A stretch of DNA of 56,309 nucleotides from an uncultured Pseudomonadota bacterium. Its GTDB lineage: Bacteria > Pseudomonadota > Alphaproteobacteria > RF32 > CAG-239. The DNA lies in assembly GCA_902763905.1 (NCBI GenBank), contig CACWUA010000014.1, forward strand, positions 1 through 56,309, read 5' to 3'. Both the position numbers and the translations under genes were made by a program. Shown here piece by piece: positions 1-8,788 of the stretch. The notes beneath the pieces were generated by a model, which worked only from the letters and a program-made list of their open reading frames with translations, had not been told where the DNA came from and did not search any database. The stretch's first letter is position 1. Each line of letters begins with the position of its first letter.

Positions 1-367
1 TGAGGTACATTCTTACCGGATCATCGGAATGACCTATATCTTTAAGATCGATATTACCGACATTGTCAATATCTTCATTGTTTTCACCATATTGAAAATC
101 TTCCGAATTTTTATCATTTTCTTCCTCGTCAAGTTCGGCATCCGAGGTAATAGTTATACCCATTTCGGATATGCTTGACATGATATCTTCTAATTTCTCT
201 GAAGACAGTTTCTCCGGAGGAAGTGAGCGATTAAGCTCTTCCATGGTGATATATCCGAGTTTTTTGCCTTTGGTAATTAAATTTCTGACAGCGGTTTCCG
301 ATGCAGAAACAATAGCTTCATCGCTATTTTCCGATTCATATAATTCCTGATTGTTTTTTTCTGCCAT
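1..367 (-). CDS. rpoD: RNA polymerase primary sigma factor RpoD, N-terminal part (gene runs off the left edge)
   Basis: About 122 codons read leftwards from an ATG at 365–367. The product begins MAEKNNQELYESEN, continues with the helical region 1.1 (VRNLITKGKKLGYITMEELN, the usual sigma-70 N-terminal fold), then an acidic linker rich in Asp/Glu, and reaches DPVRMYL, the start of region 1.2, exactly at the window edge. Region 1.1 keeps free sigma from binding DNA; the missing parts (regions 1.2–4) carry core and promoter binding. The gene lies just downstream of dnaG on the same strand, the macromolecular-synthesis arrangement common in proteobacteria. The 107 nt between dnaG and rpoD contains a small AATCTTT/AAAGATT palindrome but no convincing promoter. 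Confidence 0.93.
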   Translation of the reverse strand, partial: MAEKNNQELYESENSDEAIVSASETAVRNLITKGKKLGYITMEELNRSLPPEKLSSEKLEDIMSSISEMGITITSDAELDEEENDKNSEDFQYGENNEDIDNVGNIDLKDIGHSDDPVRMYL

Positions 368-474
368 GACGTTCCTTAAAAAATCGATTTTAATCTTTAA
401 AAAGATTACATTTGCTAGCACCGGATATATTTAGTTAATTTTTATCGGTTTGTCAAGAACAGAACTCAAAAAAA

Positions 475-2343
475 TTAAATAAAATTATCATCGGTTAAAA
501 ATTTGTTGCGTTCAATAATAAGCTGTTTATAGCGTTCGTATATTTTTTCGGCATTTTCCGGCTGTTTTTTTAGCAATGAAGTACATTCATTTATCTCTGT
601 ATCAATTTGTTTTAATTGAATTTCTTTGAGACAATCGTTGATTTCTGTTTTTAAATCTGGCAGGTCGATTTTTTGCATTTTATACATATTTAATTCCCAA
701 AGACCATCAATTTCATTAGCAAAATTTAAGCGTAACTTTTCCACAAGAGTTGCTGAATCCGTGGATTTTTCTTCTTGCATGATTTCAATAATTTCGTTTA
801 AGATTTTGGAAAAAGAAGATTTGCTGATTTCAAAATCCGCAAGACGCTCACAATATGCTTCGGCAAGCTGCGGATATAATATCATGGCTGCTGCTATTTT
901 ACGTATAAATAAATCAGTCAATGGAGGTTTTTTTATCAGATTGCCACCTTGTTTTAAAAGTGAAGGTTTACTATAATTTTTATAAATTAACTTATTGTAG
1001 TTATTGGTTTTTTGATTATTTGAATTTTCTGTAATAAGATTTGTCTGCTGATTGTTTTTAAATTCGGCACCACGTCCGAAAGTATAATAAATCCGTTTTT
1101 TCATTTCTTGTGTATAATAGTTACGGATTTGATTGTCTTTAATCTTGGCTACTTCCTCAAAAATTTCCTTTTCTATTAAGGCTTTTTGTTCAGGAGTTGA
1201 AGAGTCTTTATTCATTTTGCATTTGTGCCACAATATATCTACCAATGGTTTGGCCCGAATCATATATTTTTCAAATGTTTCCGCACCGAATTTATGCAGC
1301 AGTTCGTCCGGATCTTTAGCTTCTTTCAAGAAAATATAGTTTACGGAGTAGCCGGCTCTCAAATTGGGTAAAATACGGTCAACCGAACGAATTGCCGCTC
1401 GAATGCCGGCTGTATCACCGTCAAAACAAAGAGTAGGGGTGTTGCAAACCTTCCAAGCTTCTATAATTTGTTCTTCCGTTAATGCCGTTCCCAAAGGGGC
1501 AGTAGCGTAGGTGAACCCGAAACTGTCAAGTGCAATTACATCCATATAACCTTCACATATAATCAGCCGTTTATTGGCATAAGCCGATTCGCGGGCATTA
1601 TTCATATTATATAAAATTCGACGTTTGTTGAATATCGGAGTTTCCGGTGAGTTAAGATATTTGGGCTGACCGTCGCCTAATATGCGACCGCCGAAAGCAA
1701 TAATGTTTTTTTGTTTATCCATTATCGGAATCATAACTCGATCATAAAAAAAGTCGTTCGGTTTACGATTCGCATCTTCCGGAATGCTTATCAATCCCAA
1801 ATCTGCCATATCTTGTTCAAAAATTCCTTTGGATGTCAGATAAGCTTTTAAGGCATTATTGCCCGGTGCATATCCGAGACGGAATTTTTTTATGGTTTCA
1901 TCGCTAAGACCGCGTTTTTGTCGATAATAACTCAAACCATGAGCACCCACTGGCATATAAAGATTTTTTTCGAAAAAATCGGCAGCCATATCCATGATTT
2001 CGTACAAAGATTTTCGGCGCTGTGCCGCTTCTTGACTTTCTTTACTTAGAGCCGGTAGTTCCATGCCGACACGGGAAGCAAGTTTTTTTACTGCTTCAAT
2101 AAACGGCAAACCTTCACTGTCCATAACAAATTTTACCACATCTCCGTGAGCACCGCAACCGAAACAATGGTAAAATCCTTTGCTCTCATTAATGGTGAAT
2201 GATGGTGTTTTTTCTTGATGAAACGGGCATAAACCCGTATATTCGCGGCCGCGTTTTTGTAATTTAACTTTTTCTCCGATTACCTCGGCAACAGAGATAC
2301 GGCTACGTAATTCATCAAGAAATTTTAACAGATCGTCATTCAT
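475..2343 (-). CDS. dnaG: DNA primase DnaG
   Basis: Makes RNA primers for DNA replication at the fork together with the DnaB helicase. The 622 residues have the normal DnaG length. The N-terminal CHC2 zinc-binding domain shows C39, H42, C60 and C63 (CPFHQEKTPSF followed by HCFGCGAHGD). The catalytic core and TOPRIM domain follow, with EGYMDVIAL near residue 265 and the metal-binding DGDTAG near residue 310. A low-complexity Asn/Gln/Lys linker (about residues 430–465) precedes the C-terminal DnaB-interaction domain, which is the least conserved part. The ATG at 2341–2343 follows yqeY after a 11-nt gap, so the two are probably co-transcribed, and rpoD lies downstream. No missing key residue was seen. 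Confidence 0.97.
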   Translation of the reverse strand: MNDDLLKFLDELRSRISVAEVIGEKVKLQKRGREYTGLCPFHQEKTPSFTINESKGFYHCFGCGAHGDVVKFVMDSEGLPFIEAVKKLASRVGMELPALSKESQEAAQRRKSLYEIMDMAADFFEKNLYMPVGAHGLSYYRQKRGLSDETIKKFRLGYAPGNNALKAYLTSKGIFEQDMADLGLISIPEDANRKPNDFFYDRVMIPIMDKQKNIIAFGGRILGDGQPKYLNSPETPIFNKRRILYNMNNARESAYANKRLIICEGYMDVIALDSFGFTYATAPLGTALTEEQIIEAWKVCNTPTLCFDGDTAGIRAAIRSVDRILPNLRAGYSVNYIFLKEAKDPDELLHKFGAETFEKYMIRAKPLVDILWHKCKMNKDSSTPEQKALIEKEIFEEVAKIKDNQIRNYYTQEMKKRIYYTFGRGAEFKNNQQTNLITENSNNQKTNNYNKLIYKNYSKPSLLKQGGNLIKKPPLTDLFIRKIAAAMILYPQLAEAYCERLADFEISKSSFSKILNEIIEIMQEEKSTDSATLVEKLRLNFANEIDGLWELNMYKMQKIDLPDLKTEINDCLKEIQLKQIDTEINECTSLLKKQPENAEKIYERYKQLIIERNKFLTDDNFI

Positions 2344-2354
2344 GTATTGTGAAT

Positions 2355-2807
2355 TTAAGATAAGAGTTGTTTAATAATGCCCGATGCCGCGCCAAAATCC
2401 ATCTGACCGGCATATTTATTTTTGAGAGCAGCCATAACTTTACCCATATCTTTGATTGAAGCAGCACCGATTTCGGTGATGATGGCTTTGATTACGGTTT
2501 CGGTCTCGGCTGCAGAAAGCTGCTTAGGTAAGAAGCGAGTAATAACATCGATTTCGGATTGTTCTTTTTCTGCCAGATCCGGACGATTGCCGTCTTGATA
2601 AATTTTAATAGATTCTTTGCGTTGCTTAATCATAGATTGCATCATAGCCAACAAAACATCATCAGAAGCCTTTTCCAGACCTTTACCGCGAGCTTCAACA
2701 TCTTTTTCTTTTTGACCGGCAATAATCAGGCGTACCGCGTTTACCGTTTGTGTATCACGGTTTTTCATGGCTTCTTTCAAACTGTTTTGCAAATCATCTC
2801 TTAACAT
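2355..2807 (-). CDS. GatB/YqeY domain protein
   Basis: A 150-residue member of the YqeY family, which resembles the C-terminal tRNA-binding helical domain of GatB and the Glu-tRNA(Gln) amidotransferase tail. Characteristic segments are LKEAMKNRDTQTVNAVRLI near the N-terminus and the C-terminal GKVMAALKNKYAGQMDFGAA with the conserved lysines and the DFGAAS turn. The cellular role of free-standing YqeY is not settled; a link with tRNA amidotransferase is proposed for the family. It stands immediately upstream of dnaG in the same direction, an arrangement frequent in alphaproteobacteria. AGGAAA a few bases before the ATG at 2805–2807 serves as ribosome binding site. Confidence 0.93.
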   Translation of the reverse strand: MLRDDLQNSLKEAMKNRDTQTVNAVRLIIAGQKEKDVEARGKGLEKASDDVLLAMMQSMIKQRKESIKIYQDGNRPDLAEKEQSEIDVITRFLPKQLSAAETETVIKAIITEIGAASIKDMGKVMAALKNKYAGQMDFGAASGIIKQLLS

Positions 2808-2826
2808 TTTTGTTTCCTTTCATAGA

Positions 2827-3624
2827 TTATTTGATATCTTCCAGCGTAATTCTGACTTTCCGAGCGTTCGCGGACGGATAGTTTAATAATATGCGGAACA
2901 GGGCTCCAAATTCAGGTTCCAACTTATGCTCGGATAGAATCTCCGTTATTTCATCTTCTATTTTTTCATCGGCGGTTATAACCGAGGCTTTTACCGGCAT
3001 AACCATTACGGTTTGCTTTCCTGAATTATGGAGCCGACCGCTTACTTCAATATACGATTGATTGTTTTTTATAATTTCTTTTATCTGAACGTCTTTTATC
3101 TTTAAATCTTTGCCGCGATATATACTTTCTACACCAAATCTTTGATACATGCGTTCCATAAGAGGTATTTGTGCGACGATTTCATAACGATAATCTTTAA
3201 TTATTTTGGCACTGAGTGCAATAGCAATTGTCAGCATAAAGGCCGAGAGCATGTATATTGAAAATGTGTTGGCGGTATAATGTTTGATTTTCTCCCACCA
3301 ATTCATGTCTTCTACCGCACTGCCGGAAGAAAACAAATTTTTGGTATTGTGTGAAAGGCGCCGAAACATTGCGTCAATATCGTCATTGATGTTGTTCTGC
3401 GGTGTTTCGTCAGGAATATCCATGACTTCAGAGCTTTTTTCGGTGATTGCGGCAGAAGTATCAAGTAGTCGGTTATCCTGCTCCGGCTCTACCGAGGTAT
3501 CATCACTCGGATAAACCATCCAGATATAACCGCACTCCGCACACTTAAATTTTTTTCCGTTTTCAGGAATATAATCTGCCGAAATATTGTATACCGCTCG
3601 GCATTCGGGACAACTTATTAACAT
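2827..3624 (-). CDS. MJ0042-type zinc-ribbon / DUF3426 membrane protein
   Basis: A 265-residue protein beginning with a zinc ribbon of the MJ0042 type: C5, C8, C28 and C31 in SCPECRAVYN and KFKCAECGYIW. An acidic, low-complexity cytoplasmic stretch follows (about residues 40–105), then one membrane segment near residues 118–140 (TFSIYMLSAFMLTIAIALSA) and a C-terminal extracytoplasmic DUF3426 domain of beta strands. The function is unknown; the family is widespread in alphaproteobacteria and is often found next to ftsE/ftsX, as here, on the opposite strand. The 117-nt gap to ftsE is divergent and must hold both promoters. What can be seen is only the metal site and topology; a regulatory or envelope role is a guess. 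Confidence 0.85.
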   Translation of the reverse strand: MLISCPECRAVYNISADYIPENGKKFKCAECGYIWMVYPSDDTSVEPEQDNRLLDTSAAITEKSSEVMDIPDETPQNNINDDIDAMFRRLSHNTKNLFSSGSAVEDMNWWEKIKHYTANTFSIYMLSAFMLTIAIALSAKIIKDYRYEIVAQIPLMERMYQRFGVESIYRGKDLKIKDVQIKEIIKNNQSYIEVSGRLHNSGKQTVMVMPVKASVITADEKIEDEITEILSEHKLEPEFGALFRILLNYPSANARKVRITLEDIK

Positions 3625-3741
3625 ATTAACCTCTTTTTTTTACACTATATTCCAAAAATATTGATAAGCAATTAAAAAAAATATTTTATTAAATAGATAA
3701 TTGTTGTAATATTCGTCTGTCATCTGTTTTGGGGGGAGATT

Positions 3742-4446
3742 ATGACAGATAATACAGCTGATATATTGCAACCGATTATTGATATGCAGAATGTTTCTGT
3801 AGGGTACGACGGTGAGGATGTATTGAAAGATATCTATCTTTCATTGATGCCGGGATCATTTAGTTTTGTAACGGGAAAGAGCGGTGCGGGTAAGACGACT
3901 TTGCTAAGTATGCTCTACCTGATTAAGCGTCCCAGCAAGGGGATTTTAAATGTGTTCGGTAATAATATAAACTTTTCTAACCGTACAAATTTAGCTCTGA
4001 TGCGGCAAAGAATAGGGGTGGTGTTTCAAGATTTTCGTCTGTTGGAGCATTTGACTGTTTATGATAATATAGCCTTGCCGCTGCGTGTGCGCGGAATGAA
4101 CGAAAAAGAAATAAATAAACGGGTAATGGAACTTTTAAAGTGGATTGAATTGCATCGCAGTGTTTATAAGCAGTGCAGTACGCTTTCCGGCGGTGAAAAA
4201 CAACGTGTGGCCATTGCCAGAGCTGTAATTAATCGTCCGGATATCCTGTTTGCCGATGAGCCTACCGGAAGTGTTGATGCGGAAATTGCCGAAAAATTGA
4301 TGCGTTTATTTATTGAGCTGAATAAAGTTGGAACTACCATTGTGTTGGCAACTCATAATGAGCAACTGACATCCTCTTATAATTATCAGAGAATAGATTT
4401 ATCCAATGGTACCGCCAAATTGTATCCGGCGTTGCAGCGTGTATAG
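3742..4446 (+). CDS. ftsE: Cell division ABC transporter ATPase FtsE
   Basis: ATPase of the FtsEX complex, which sits at the septum and activates peptidoglycan hydrolases during division rather than acting as a classical transporter. The 234 residues carry Walker A GKSGAGKT (residues 45–52), the signature LSGGEKQR near 147–154, and Walker [10 protein letters not shown] near 168–176 followed by ATHNE. The start ATG is preceded by an exceptionally G-rich ribosome binding site (GGGGGGAG at 3731–3738). FtsX begins 11 nt after the stop, so the pair is co-translated. The order DUF3426 (divergent)–ftsE–ftsX–YdcF–plsC is typical of alphaproteobacteria. Confidence 0.96.
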   Translation: MTDNTADILQPIIDMQNVSVGYDGEDVLKDIYLSLMPGSFSFVTGKSGAGKTTLLSMLYLIKRPSKGILNVFGNNINFSNRTNLALMRQRIGVVFQDFRLLEHLTVYDNIALPLRVRGMNEKEINKRVMELLKWIELHRSVYKQCSTLSGGEKQRVAIARAVINRPDILFADEPTGSVDAEIAEKLMRLFIELNKVGTTIVLATHNEQLTSSYNYQRIDLSNGTAKLYPALQRV

Positions 4447-4457
4447 CGGAGAAGATA

Positions 4458-5366
4458 ATGTATAGAGAATTGATGCGTAAAAATGAGATTACGGTAGATG
4501 ACGAAGATACATCATTGTTTATGTATGTGTTGTCATCTATTTATATGTATTTGTTTGTAGTGGTTTTGGCTATGGTGATGGCTATTCATTCCATGGTCAT
4601 TAATTGGGAAAAAGATATTACAGGTTCGATTACGGTACAGGTGCTGCCGGTTGAAGATGAAAACAAAAAAATCGATACCGATAAGACGCAGTTGGAGATT
4701 AATAAAGTTCTGCAATATATGGAAAATGTGTCGGGAGTTAAGAGTGTTCATGTGCTTGATGCCAAAAGTATTGAAAAACTGATGACACCGTGGCTCGGCA
4801 ATAAGGTGGATATTACGTCTTTACCGATACCGCAGCTGATGGATATCCAACTGGATGAAGATGTTGAAATTAATTATGATGAAATTACGCGTAATTTGCA
4901 TAAAATAACACCCAATGCTTCAATAGATAATCATCGTTTATGGCTTAATCGTCTGTTGAAATTTGCCAATTCGCTGAATTCTCTGGCACTGGCAGTGTTG
5001 ACAATGGTGATTATTATTTGCGCATTTTCCATTTATTATTCAACCCATACCAGTCTCGGCATAAATATGAATTCTATTGAGATATTGCATATTATCGGAG
5101 CGCAAGATGATTATATTGCAAAGCAATATGCGCACAGTTATGCCAAAATCGGTTTCTTTTCGGGAGTCATAGGTCTAATGATTGCAGTGCCGACGATTAT
5201 TCTTATTTCAAAATATGCAATATCTACGGGCAGTGGTTTGTTAAACGGTGCCGGATTGAATGAGATTAATTGGATTATAATGCTGTTCACTCCGGTGTTT
5301 TCTTTGCTTTTTGCGAGATTTACCGCATATTACACAGTGCGTCGTTCATTGGAGAAGATGTGTTGA
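4458..5366 (+). CDS. ftsX: Cell division protein FtsX (permease partner of FtsE)
   Basis: Membrane partner of FtsE. The 302-residue protein has a cytoplasmic N-terminus, a first membrane segment near residues 25–47, a large extracytoplasmic domain (about 48–170; the part that contacts hydrolase activators in the family) and three further membrane segments near 176–198, 228–250 and 270–292. The C-terminal half matches the FtsX/MacB permease fold, with NSIEILHIIGAQDDYI as the conserved cytoplasmic loop that couples to the ATPase. Sequence conservation is low in this family, so the call rests on topology, loop motif and the adjacent ftsE. Its TGA at 5364–5366 overlaps the start of the next gene. 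Confidence 0.93.
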   Translation: MYRELMRKNEITVDDEDTSLFMYVLSSIYMYLFVVVLAMVMAIHSMVINWEKDITGSITVQVLPVEDENKKIDTDKTQLEINKVLQYMENVSGVKSVHVLDAKSIEKLMTPWLGNKVDITSLPIPQLMDIQLDEDVEINYDEITRNLHKITPNASIDNHRLWLNRLLKFANSLNSLALAVLTMVIIICAFSIYYSTHTSLGINMNSIEILHIIGAQDDYIAKQYAHSYAKIGFFSGVIGLMIAVPTIILISKYAISTGSGLLNGAGLNEINWIIMLFTPVFSLLFARFTAYYTVRRSLEKMC

Positions 5367-5950
5367 TAAACAGAAAATATAAAACAGCTTTTTTGTGCTT
5401 TTTCTTGCCTTTGTGCATAATATTTATCTGTTGGGCGGCCGGTTTTATGTTTTTTTGCGGTAAAATTTACGGATATTCAATTGATGAGTATCATAAAACC
5501 GATGCAGTGGTTGTATTGACCGGAGGACGCAACAGAATTGCAGAATCCATTAGATTGCTGAATAATAATCTGGCAAACAGGCTTTTTATATCCGGCGTTT
5601 CGGAAAATGTTTCGATTAAAGATATTGAAGATAAGGCTAAAATTTATATAAATAATCCGGAACGGGTGGAACTGGGATATACAGCAAGGGATACTATCGG
5701 CAATGCGCGGGAAGTCAAAGAGTGGACAGAGAAAAATAATATAAATTCGGTTCGCTTGGTTACATCAAATTATCATCTGCCGCGCAGTATGTTGGAACTT
5801 TATGCCTTAAATGCTAAATTTGCAATTTTGCCGCATCCGGTGTATTCCGACCATTTATCGAAAAAATGGTTTATGTCTTGGGGAACATTTAAATTTACGG
5901 CAGCTGAATACAATAAGTTTTTGCTGGCTTGGATGCGTAATTTGTTTTAG
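5360..5950 (+). CDS. YdcF/SanA/ElyC-like DUF218 membrane-anchored protein
   Basis: The product has an N-terminal membrane anchor (FLCFFLPLCIIFICWAAGF) followed by a DUF218 domain: AVVVLTGG with the downstream Arg, the helix starting RIAESIRLL, and the late RLVTSNYHLPRSMLEL, the conserved nucleotide-like binding loop. Family members (SanA, ElyC, YdcF) affect envelope integrity or peptidoglycan/lipid-carrier metabolism, but the reaction is not established. No ATG fits the start. GTG at 5360 and TTG at 5363 both follow GGAG at 5351–5354; the TTG gives the better spacing and a TTGA overlap with the ftsX stop, so the true start may be 5363. Tight overlap implies translational coupling to ftsX. Confidence 0.87.
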   Translation: MLINRKYKTAFLCFFLPLCIIFICWAAGFMFFCGKIYGYSIDEYHKTDAVVVLTGGRNRIAESIRLLNNNLANRLFISGVSENVSIKDIEDKAKIYINNPERVELGYTARDTIGNAREVKEWTEKNNINSVRLVTSNYHLPRSMLELYALNAKFAILPHPVYSDHLSKKWFMSWGTFKFTAAEYNKFLLAWMRNLF

Positions 5951-5960
5951 GAGAAACTTT

Positions 5961-6734
5961 ATGCTTTATATCAGATCATTTTTAACCAATATTCTCTTTT
6001 TCGGTACTTTAATGATAGGTTGTACTTTACAGTTGGTTGTGGCTTTGTTTCCGCGCAAAGCAACAATTTATTTTTGGGATAACATTATTATGCCTATAGC
6101 ATTGTTCTGGATACATTTTTTTGCCGGCATAAAATTTGAGATACGCGGAAAAGAAAATATTCTGAAACAACATGCCATTTATGCTTGCAAACATGAGTCG
6201 GCATTGGAGACTTATTCATTTACGCAATTTGTGCCGACCATTACGTATATTTTGAAAAAGGAACTGATTTATATGCCGTTTTTTGGATGGACTCAGTATT
6301 TTTACGGAATGATACCGGTAGATCGCAAAGGCGGAGCTTCGGCTATGAAAAATATGGTAAGAGCTGTGAAAAAACAGACGGAAACAGGTAGACCTGTAGT
6401 TATTTTTCCGGAAGGAACACGGTGTTTACCGGGAACTACCAAAGGCTATAAGTCGGGAATTTATTTTTTGGCTGAAAATGTTAAACTTCCGGTGGTTCCG
6501 GTAGCACTCAATACCGGCTTGTTTTGGGCAAAGAATTCGTTTTTGCGTTATTCCGGAACGGCAGTCTTTGAATTTTTGCCACCGATAAGTGCCGAAGGTA
6601 AGACTAAAGAAGAATTTATGCAAGAATTACAAAATGTTATCGAAAGCAAATGCGTGGAGCTAAATAATGAAGCGGCTGCCAAATATCCGCATGCAGCAGC
6701 TATGTTGTCTCAAATTCGAAAAGAGGGTAAATAA
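5961..6734 (+). CDS. plsC: 1-acyl-sn-glycerol-3-phosphate acyltransferase PlsC
   Basis: Adds the second acyl chain to lysophosphatidic acid, giving phosphatidic acid for phospholipid synthesis at the inner membrane. The 257-residue protein has one or two N-terminal hydrophobic stretches, then the acyltransferase block I in KHESALET. Here H78 is followed by Glu at 83 (HX4E instead of the textbook HX4D), a substitution frequent in alphaproteobacterial PlsC. Block II region YFYGMIPVDRKG and block III FPEGTR near residue 150 are intact. The ATG at 5961 follows AGGAGAAAC. The stop overlaps the next ATG by one base (TAATG), so plsC and the S49 peptidase are coupled. Confidence 0.95.
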   Translation: MLYIRSFLTNILFFGTLMIGCTLQLVVALFPRKATIYFWDNIIMPIALFWIHFFAGIKFEIRGKENILKQHAIYACKHESALETYSFTQFVPTITYILKKELIYMPFFGWTQYFYGMIPVDRKGGASAMKNMVRAVKKQTETGRPVVIFPEGTRCLPGTTKGYKSGIYFLAENVKLPVVPVALNTGLFWAKNSFLRYSGTAVFEFLPPISAEGKTKEEFMQELQNVIESKCVELNNEAAAKYPHAAAMLSQIRKEGK

Positions 6735-8473
6735 TGGTAAAAATATATAAATGGCTTAAATCCGTTTGTACGGTATTGGGTGCAATGTTTTTAATCGGTA
6801 TAATTGCAATTGCCATTGTACATTTGGGAGCCGGAAGCAGTGTAAAGATTCCAAAACATTCGATATTGACAATTGATTTCAGCCATAATTTCAGTGAACA
6901 TGCTTCTGACAATTTAATAGATGAGTTGTTGGAGCATCAGGGAATACAGCTGACCGATCTAATCAAATCCATAGAAATGGCTGCGACAGATAAACGAATT
7001 GACGGGATTGTCGCCAGATTGGACGTATCTGATTTGGAATTGGCACAGATTCAGGATGTGGCAAGAGCCATAAATTATTTTAGAAACAGCGGTAAAAAAG
7101 CGTATGTATATTCACAAGGTTTCGGACCATTCGGACAGGGAAACAGAGAGTATTATTTGGCTTCTTTTTTTGATGAAATTTATATGCAACCGCATACCAA
7201 TATCGGTTTAACCGGAATCGGTATTGAGTTGCCGTTTGCCCGTAGTTTATTGGATAAAGTAGGGGTTTATCCGGAGTTCTATACCAGATATGAATATAAA
7301 ACGGCAATGGCATCGTTTACGGATAAACATATCTCGAGCGCATATATGAGTGAAATGACGCGTCTGGGTAATAGTCTGATGAATGAAATCAAGACAGATA
7401 TTGTAAATAACCGCAATCTGACGGAAAATTGGGAGAATATTGTTAATCAGGCGCCGTTAAGCTCCGAACAAGGAAAAGAAAAGAAGTTGATTGATGATAT
7501 TCTTTATTTACCGGAGCTGGAAGCAAAGCTGAAACAAAACGGAGCGAAAAATTTTGTTACCGTGGAAGACTATGCTGCACAAATTTTCCCAAATGAAGGT
7601 GATATACCTGCAGTGGCAATATTGAATCTGAACGGTATTATTGATATCGGAAAAACTTCTACGGATTTTGAAGGACAAATGGTTATCGGCAGTCAGAGTG
7701 TATTAGCTGATTTGGCAGAGATAGAGGATATTGAAAACTTAAAAGCTTTGGTTATACGTATTGATAGTCCGGGAGGAAGCTATAATGCTGCCGATGAAAT
7801 TTATTTTGCACTTAAATATTTGAAAAATAAAAAGAAAATCCCAATAATTGTGTCGCAGTCGGGTTATGCCGCATCCGGCGGCTATTTTATCTCGTTGGCC
7901 GGTGATGTGATTGTGGCAGAACCAATGACGATTACCGGTTCTATCGGGGTCTTGGGCGGTAAATTTGTAATGCAGGATTTATGGAAAAAACTGGGGATAA
8001 ATTGGACTGATGTAAAAATCGGGGAAAATGCCGATATTTTAAGTGTAAATAAGCCTTTTTCAAATAAAGAAAAGCAAATTTTCAATGCGTCTTTGGATGA
8101 GGTTTATAAAGATTTTACGGAAAAAGTAGCTGCAAACCGTAAGCTGGCAAAGAATATGAATGAAATTGCGCGCGGTCGAGTATGGACTGGCAGAGAAGCA
8201 TTGGAACTCGGATTGGTGGATAAGATGGGCAGCTTGAGTACGGCAATCGGAGAGGCTAAGAAAAGATGCGGGATTAAAGCAGATGATGAATTCAAAATCA
8301 TTACATATCCGCGTGAAAAGAGTTTCAGTGAAAAACTGCGTGAATTGGTTATGCAAAGCAATGCCAATACGGTAGCTGTTTTTGCACAAAGCGGTGTTGA
8401 TATCCGCTATTTAAAACTTTTCAAACGCTTGCAATATGATACTGTGTTGTTACCGTTTATGCTGAATATTTAA
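6734..8473 (+). CDS. sppA: Signal peptide peptidase SppA, long (67K) type, S49 family
   Basis: Membrane-bound serine protease that degrades cleaved signal peptides in the inner membrane. The 579 residues match the long two-domain form. There is one N-terminal membrane segment (about residues 12–32). The catalytic lysine is K189 in EYKTAMASFT of the N-terminal domain, and the catalytic serine is S381 in SGYAASGGYF of the C-terminal domain, so both halves of the Ser-Lys dyad are present as in E. coli SppA. VIRIDSPGGSY is the usual oxyanion-loop region. It begins on the last base of plsC and is followed by gatC after 22 nt, in the same direction. Confidence 0.95.
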   Translation: MVKIYKWLKSVCTVLGAMFLIGIIAIAIVHLGAGSSVKIPKHSILTIDFSHNFSEHASDNLIDELLEHQGIQLTDLIKSIEMAATDKRIDGIVARLDVSDLELAQIQDVARAINYFRNSGKKAYVYSQGFGPFGQGNREYYLASFFDEIYMQPHTNIGLTGIGIELPFARSLLDKVGVYPEFYTRYEYKTAMASFTDKHISSAYMSEMTRLGNSLMNEIKTDIVNNRNLTENWENIVNQAPLSSEQGKEKKLIDDILYLPELEAKLKQNGAKNFVTVEDYAAQIFPNEGDIPAVAILNLNGIIDIGKTSTDFEGQMVIGSQSVLADLAEIEDIENLKALVIRIDSPGGSYNAADEIYFALKYLKNKKKIPIIVSQSGYAASGGYFISLAGDVIVAEPMTITGSIGVLGGKFVMQDLWKKLGINWTDVKIGENADILSVNKPFSNKEKQIFNASLDEVYKDFTEKVAANRKLAKNMNEIARGRVWTGREALELGLVDKMGSLSTAIGEAKKRCGIKADDEFKIITYPREKSFSEKLRELVMQSNANTVAVFAQSGVDIRYLKLFKRLQYDTVLLPFMLNI

Positions 8474-8495
8474 TAATTAAAAGAGGGTATATGTT

Positions 8496-8783
8496 ATGGC
8501 AATAGATAATCAAACCGTGAGGAAAATTGCATTCCTGTCACGCCTGAAAGTTGAAGATGATAAAATAGAACCGACAAAAGAAGAGTTTAATAAAATTCTG
8601 AATTGGATTGAAGAATTGAATGAGGTTAATACCGATACGGTCGAACCGTTGATTTCGGTTAACGATGTTACACTGAAGATGCGTGAAGATAAGGTAACTT
8701 CCGGTAATTGTAAAGATGAAGTTTTGAAAAATGCACCGGCAGCCGAGTATGATTATTTTGCCGTGCCGAAAGTTGTGGAGTAA
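8496..8783 (+). CDS. gatC: Asp-tRNA(Asn)/Glu-tRNA(Gln) amidotransferase subunit C
   Basis: Small subunit of GatCAB that wraps around GatA and stabilises the complex. The 95 residues have normal length. N-terminal helix DNQTVRKIAFLSRLKVEDDK and the central NKILNWIEELNEVNTDTVEP match the family, and the C-terminal YDYFAVPKVVE is the conserved GatA-contacting tail. The gene is the first of gatC-gatA-gatB, with 5 nt and 2 nt between members, so all three are expressed together. A short AGAGGGTAT precedes the ATG. Confidence 0.96.
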   Translation: MAIDNQTVRKIAFLSRLKVEDDKIEPTKEEFNKILNWIEELNEVNTDTVEPLISVNDVTLKMREDKVTSGNCKDEVLKNAPAAEYDYFAVPKVVE

Positions 8784-8788
8784 AATAA

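Noticed and set aside
8060-8389. Long antisense ORFs inside sppA and many other genes (for example gyrA plus-strand frames)
   Set aside because: Shadows of the conserved coding strand; no ribosome binding sites, family motifs or independent signals.
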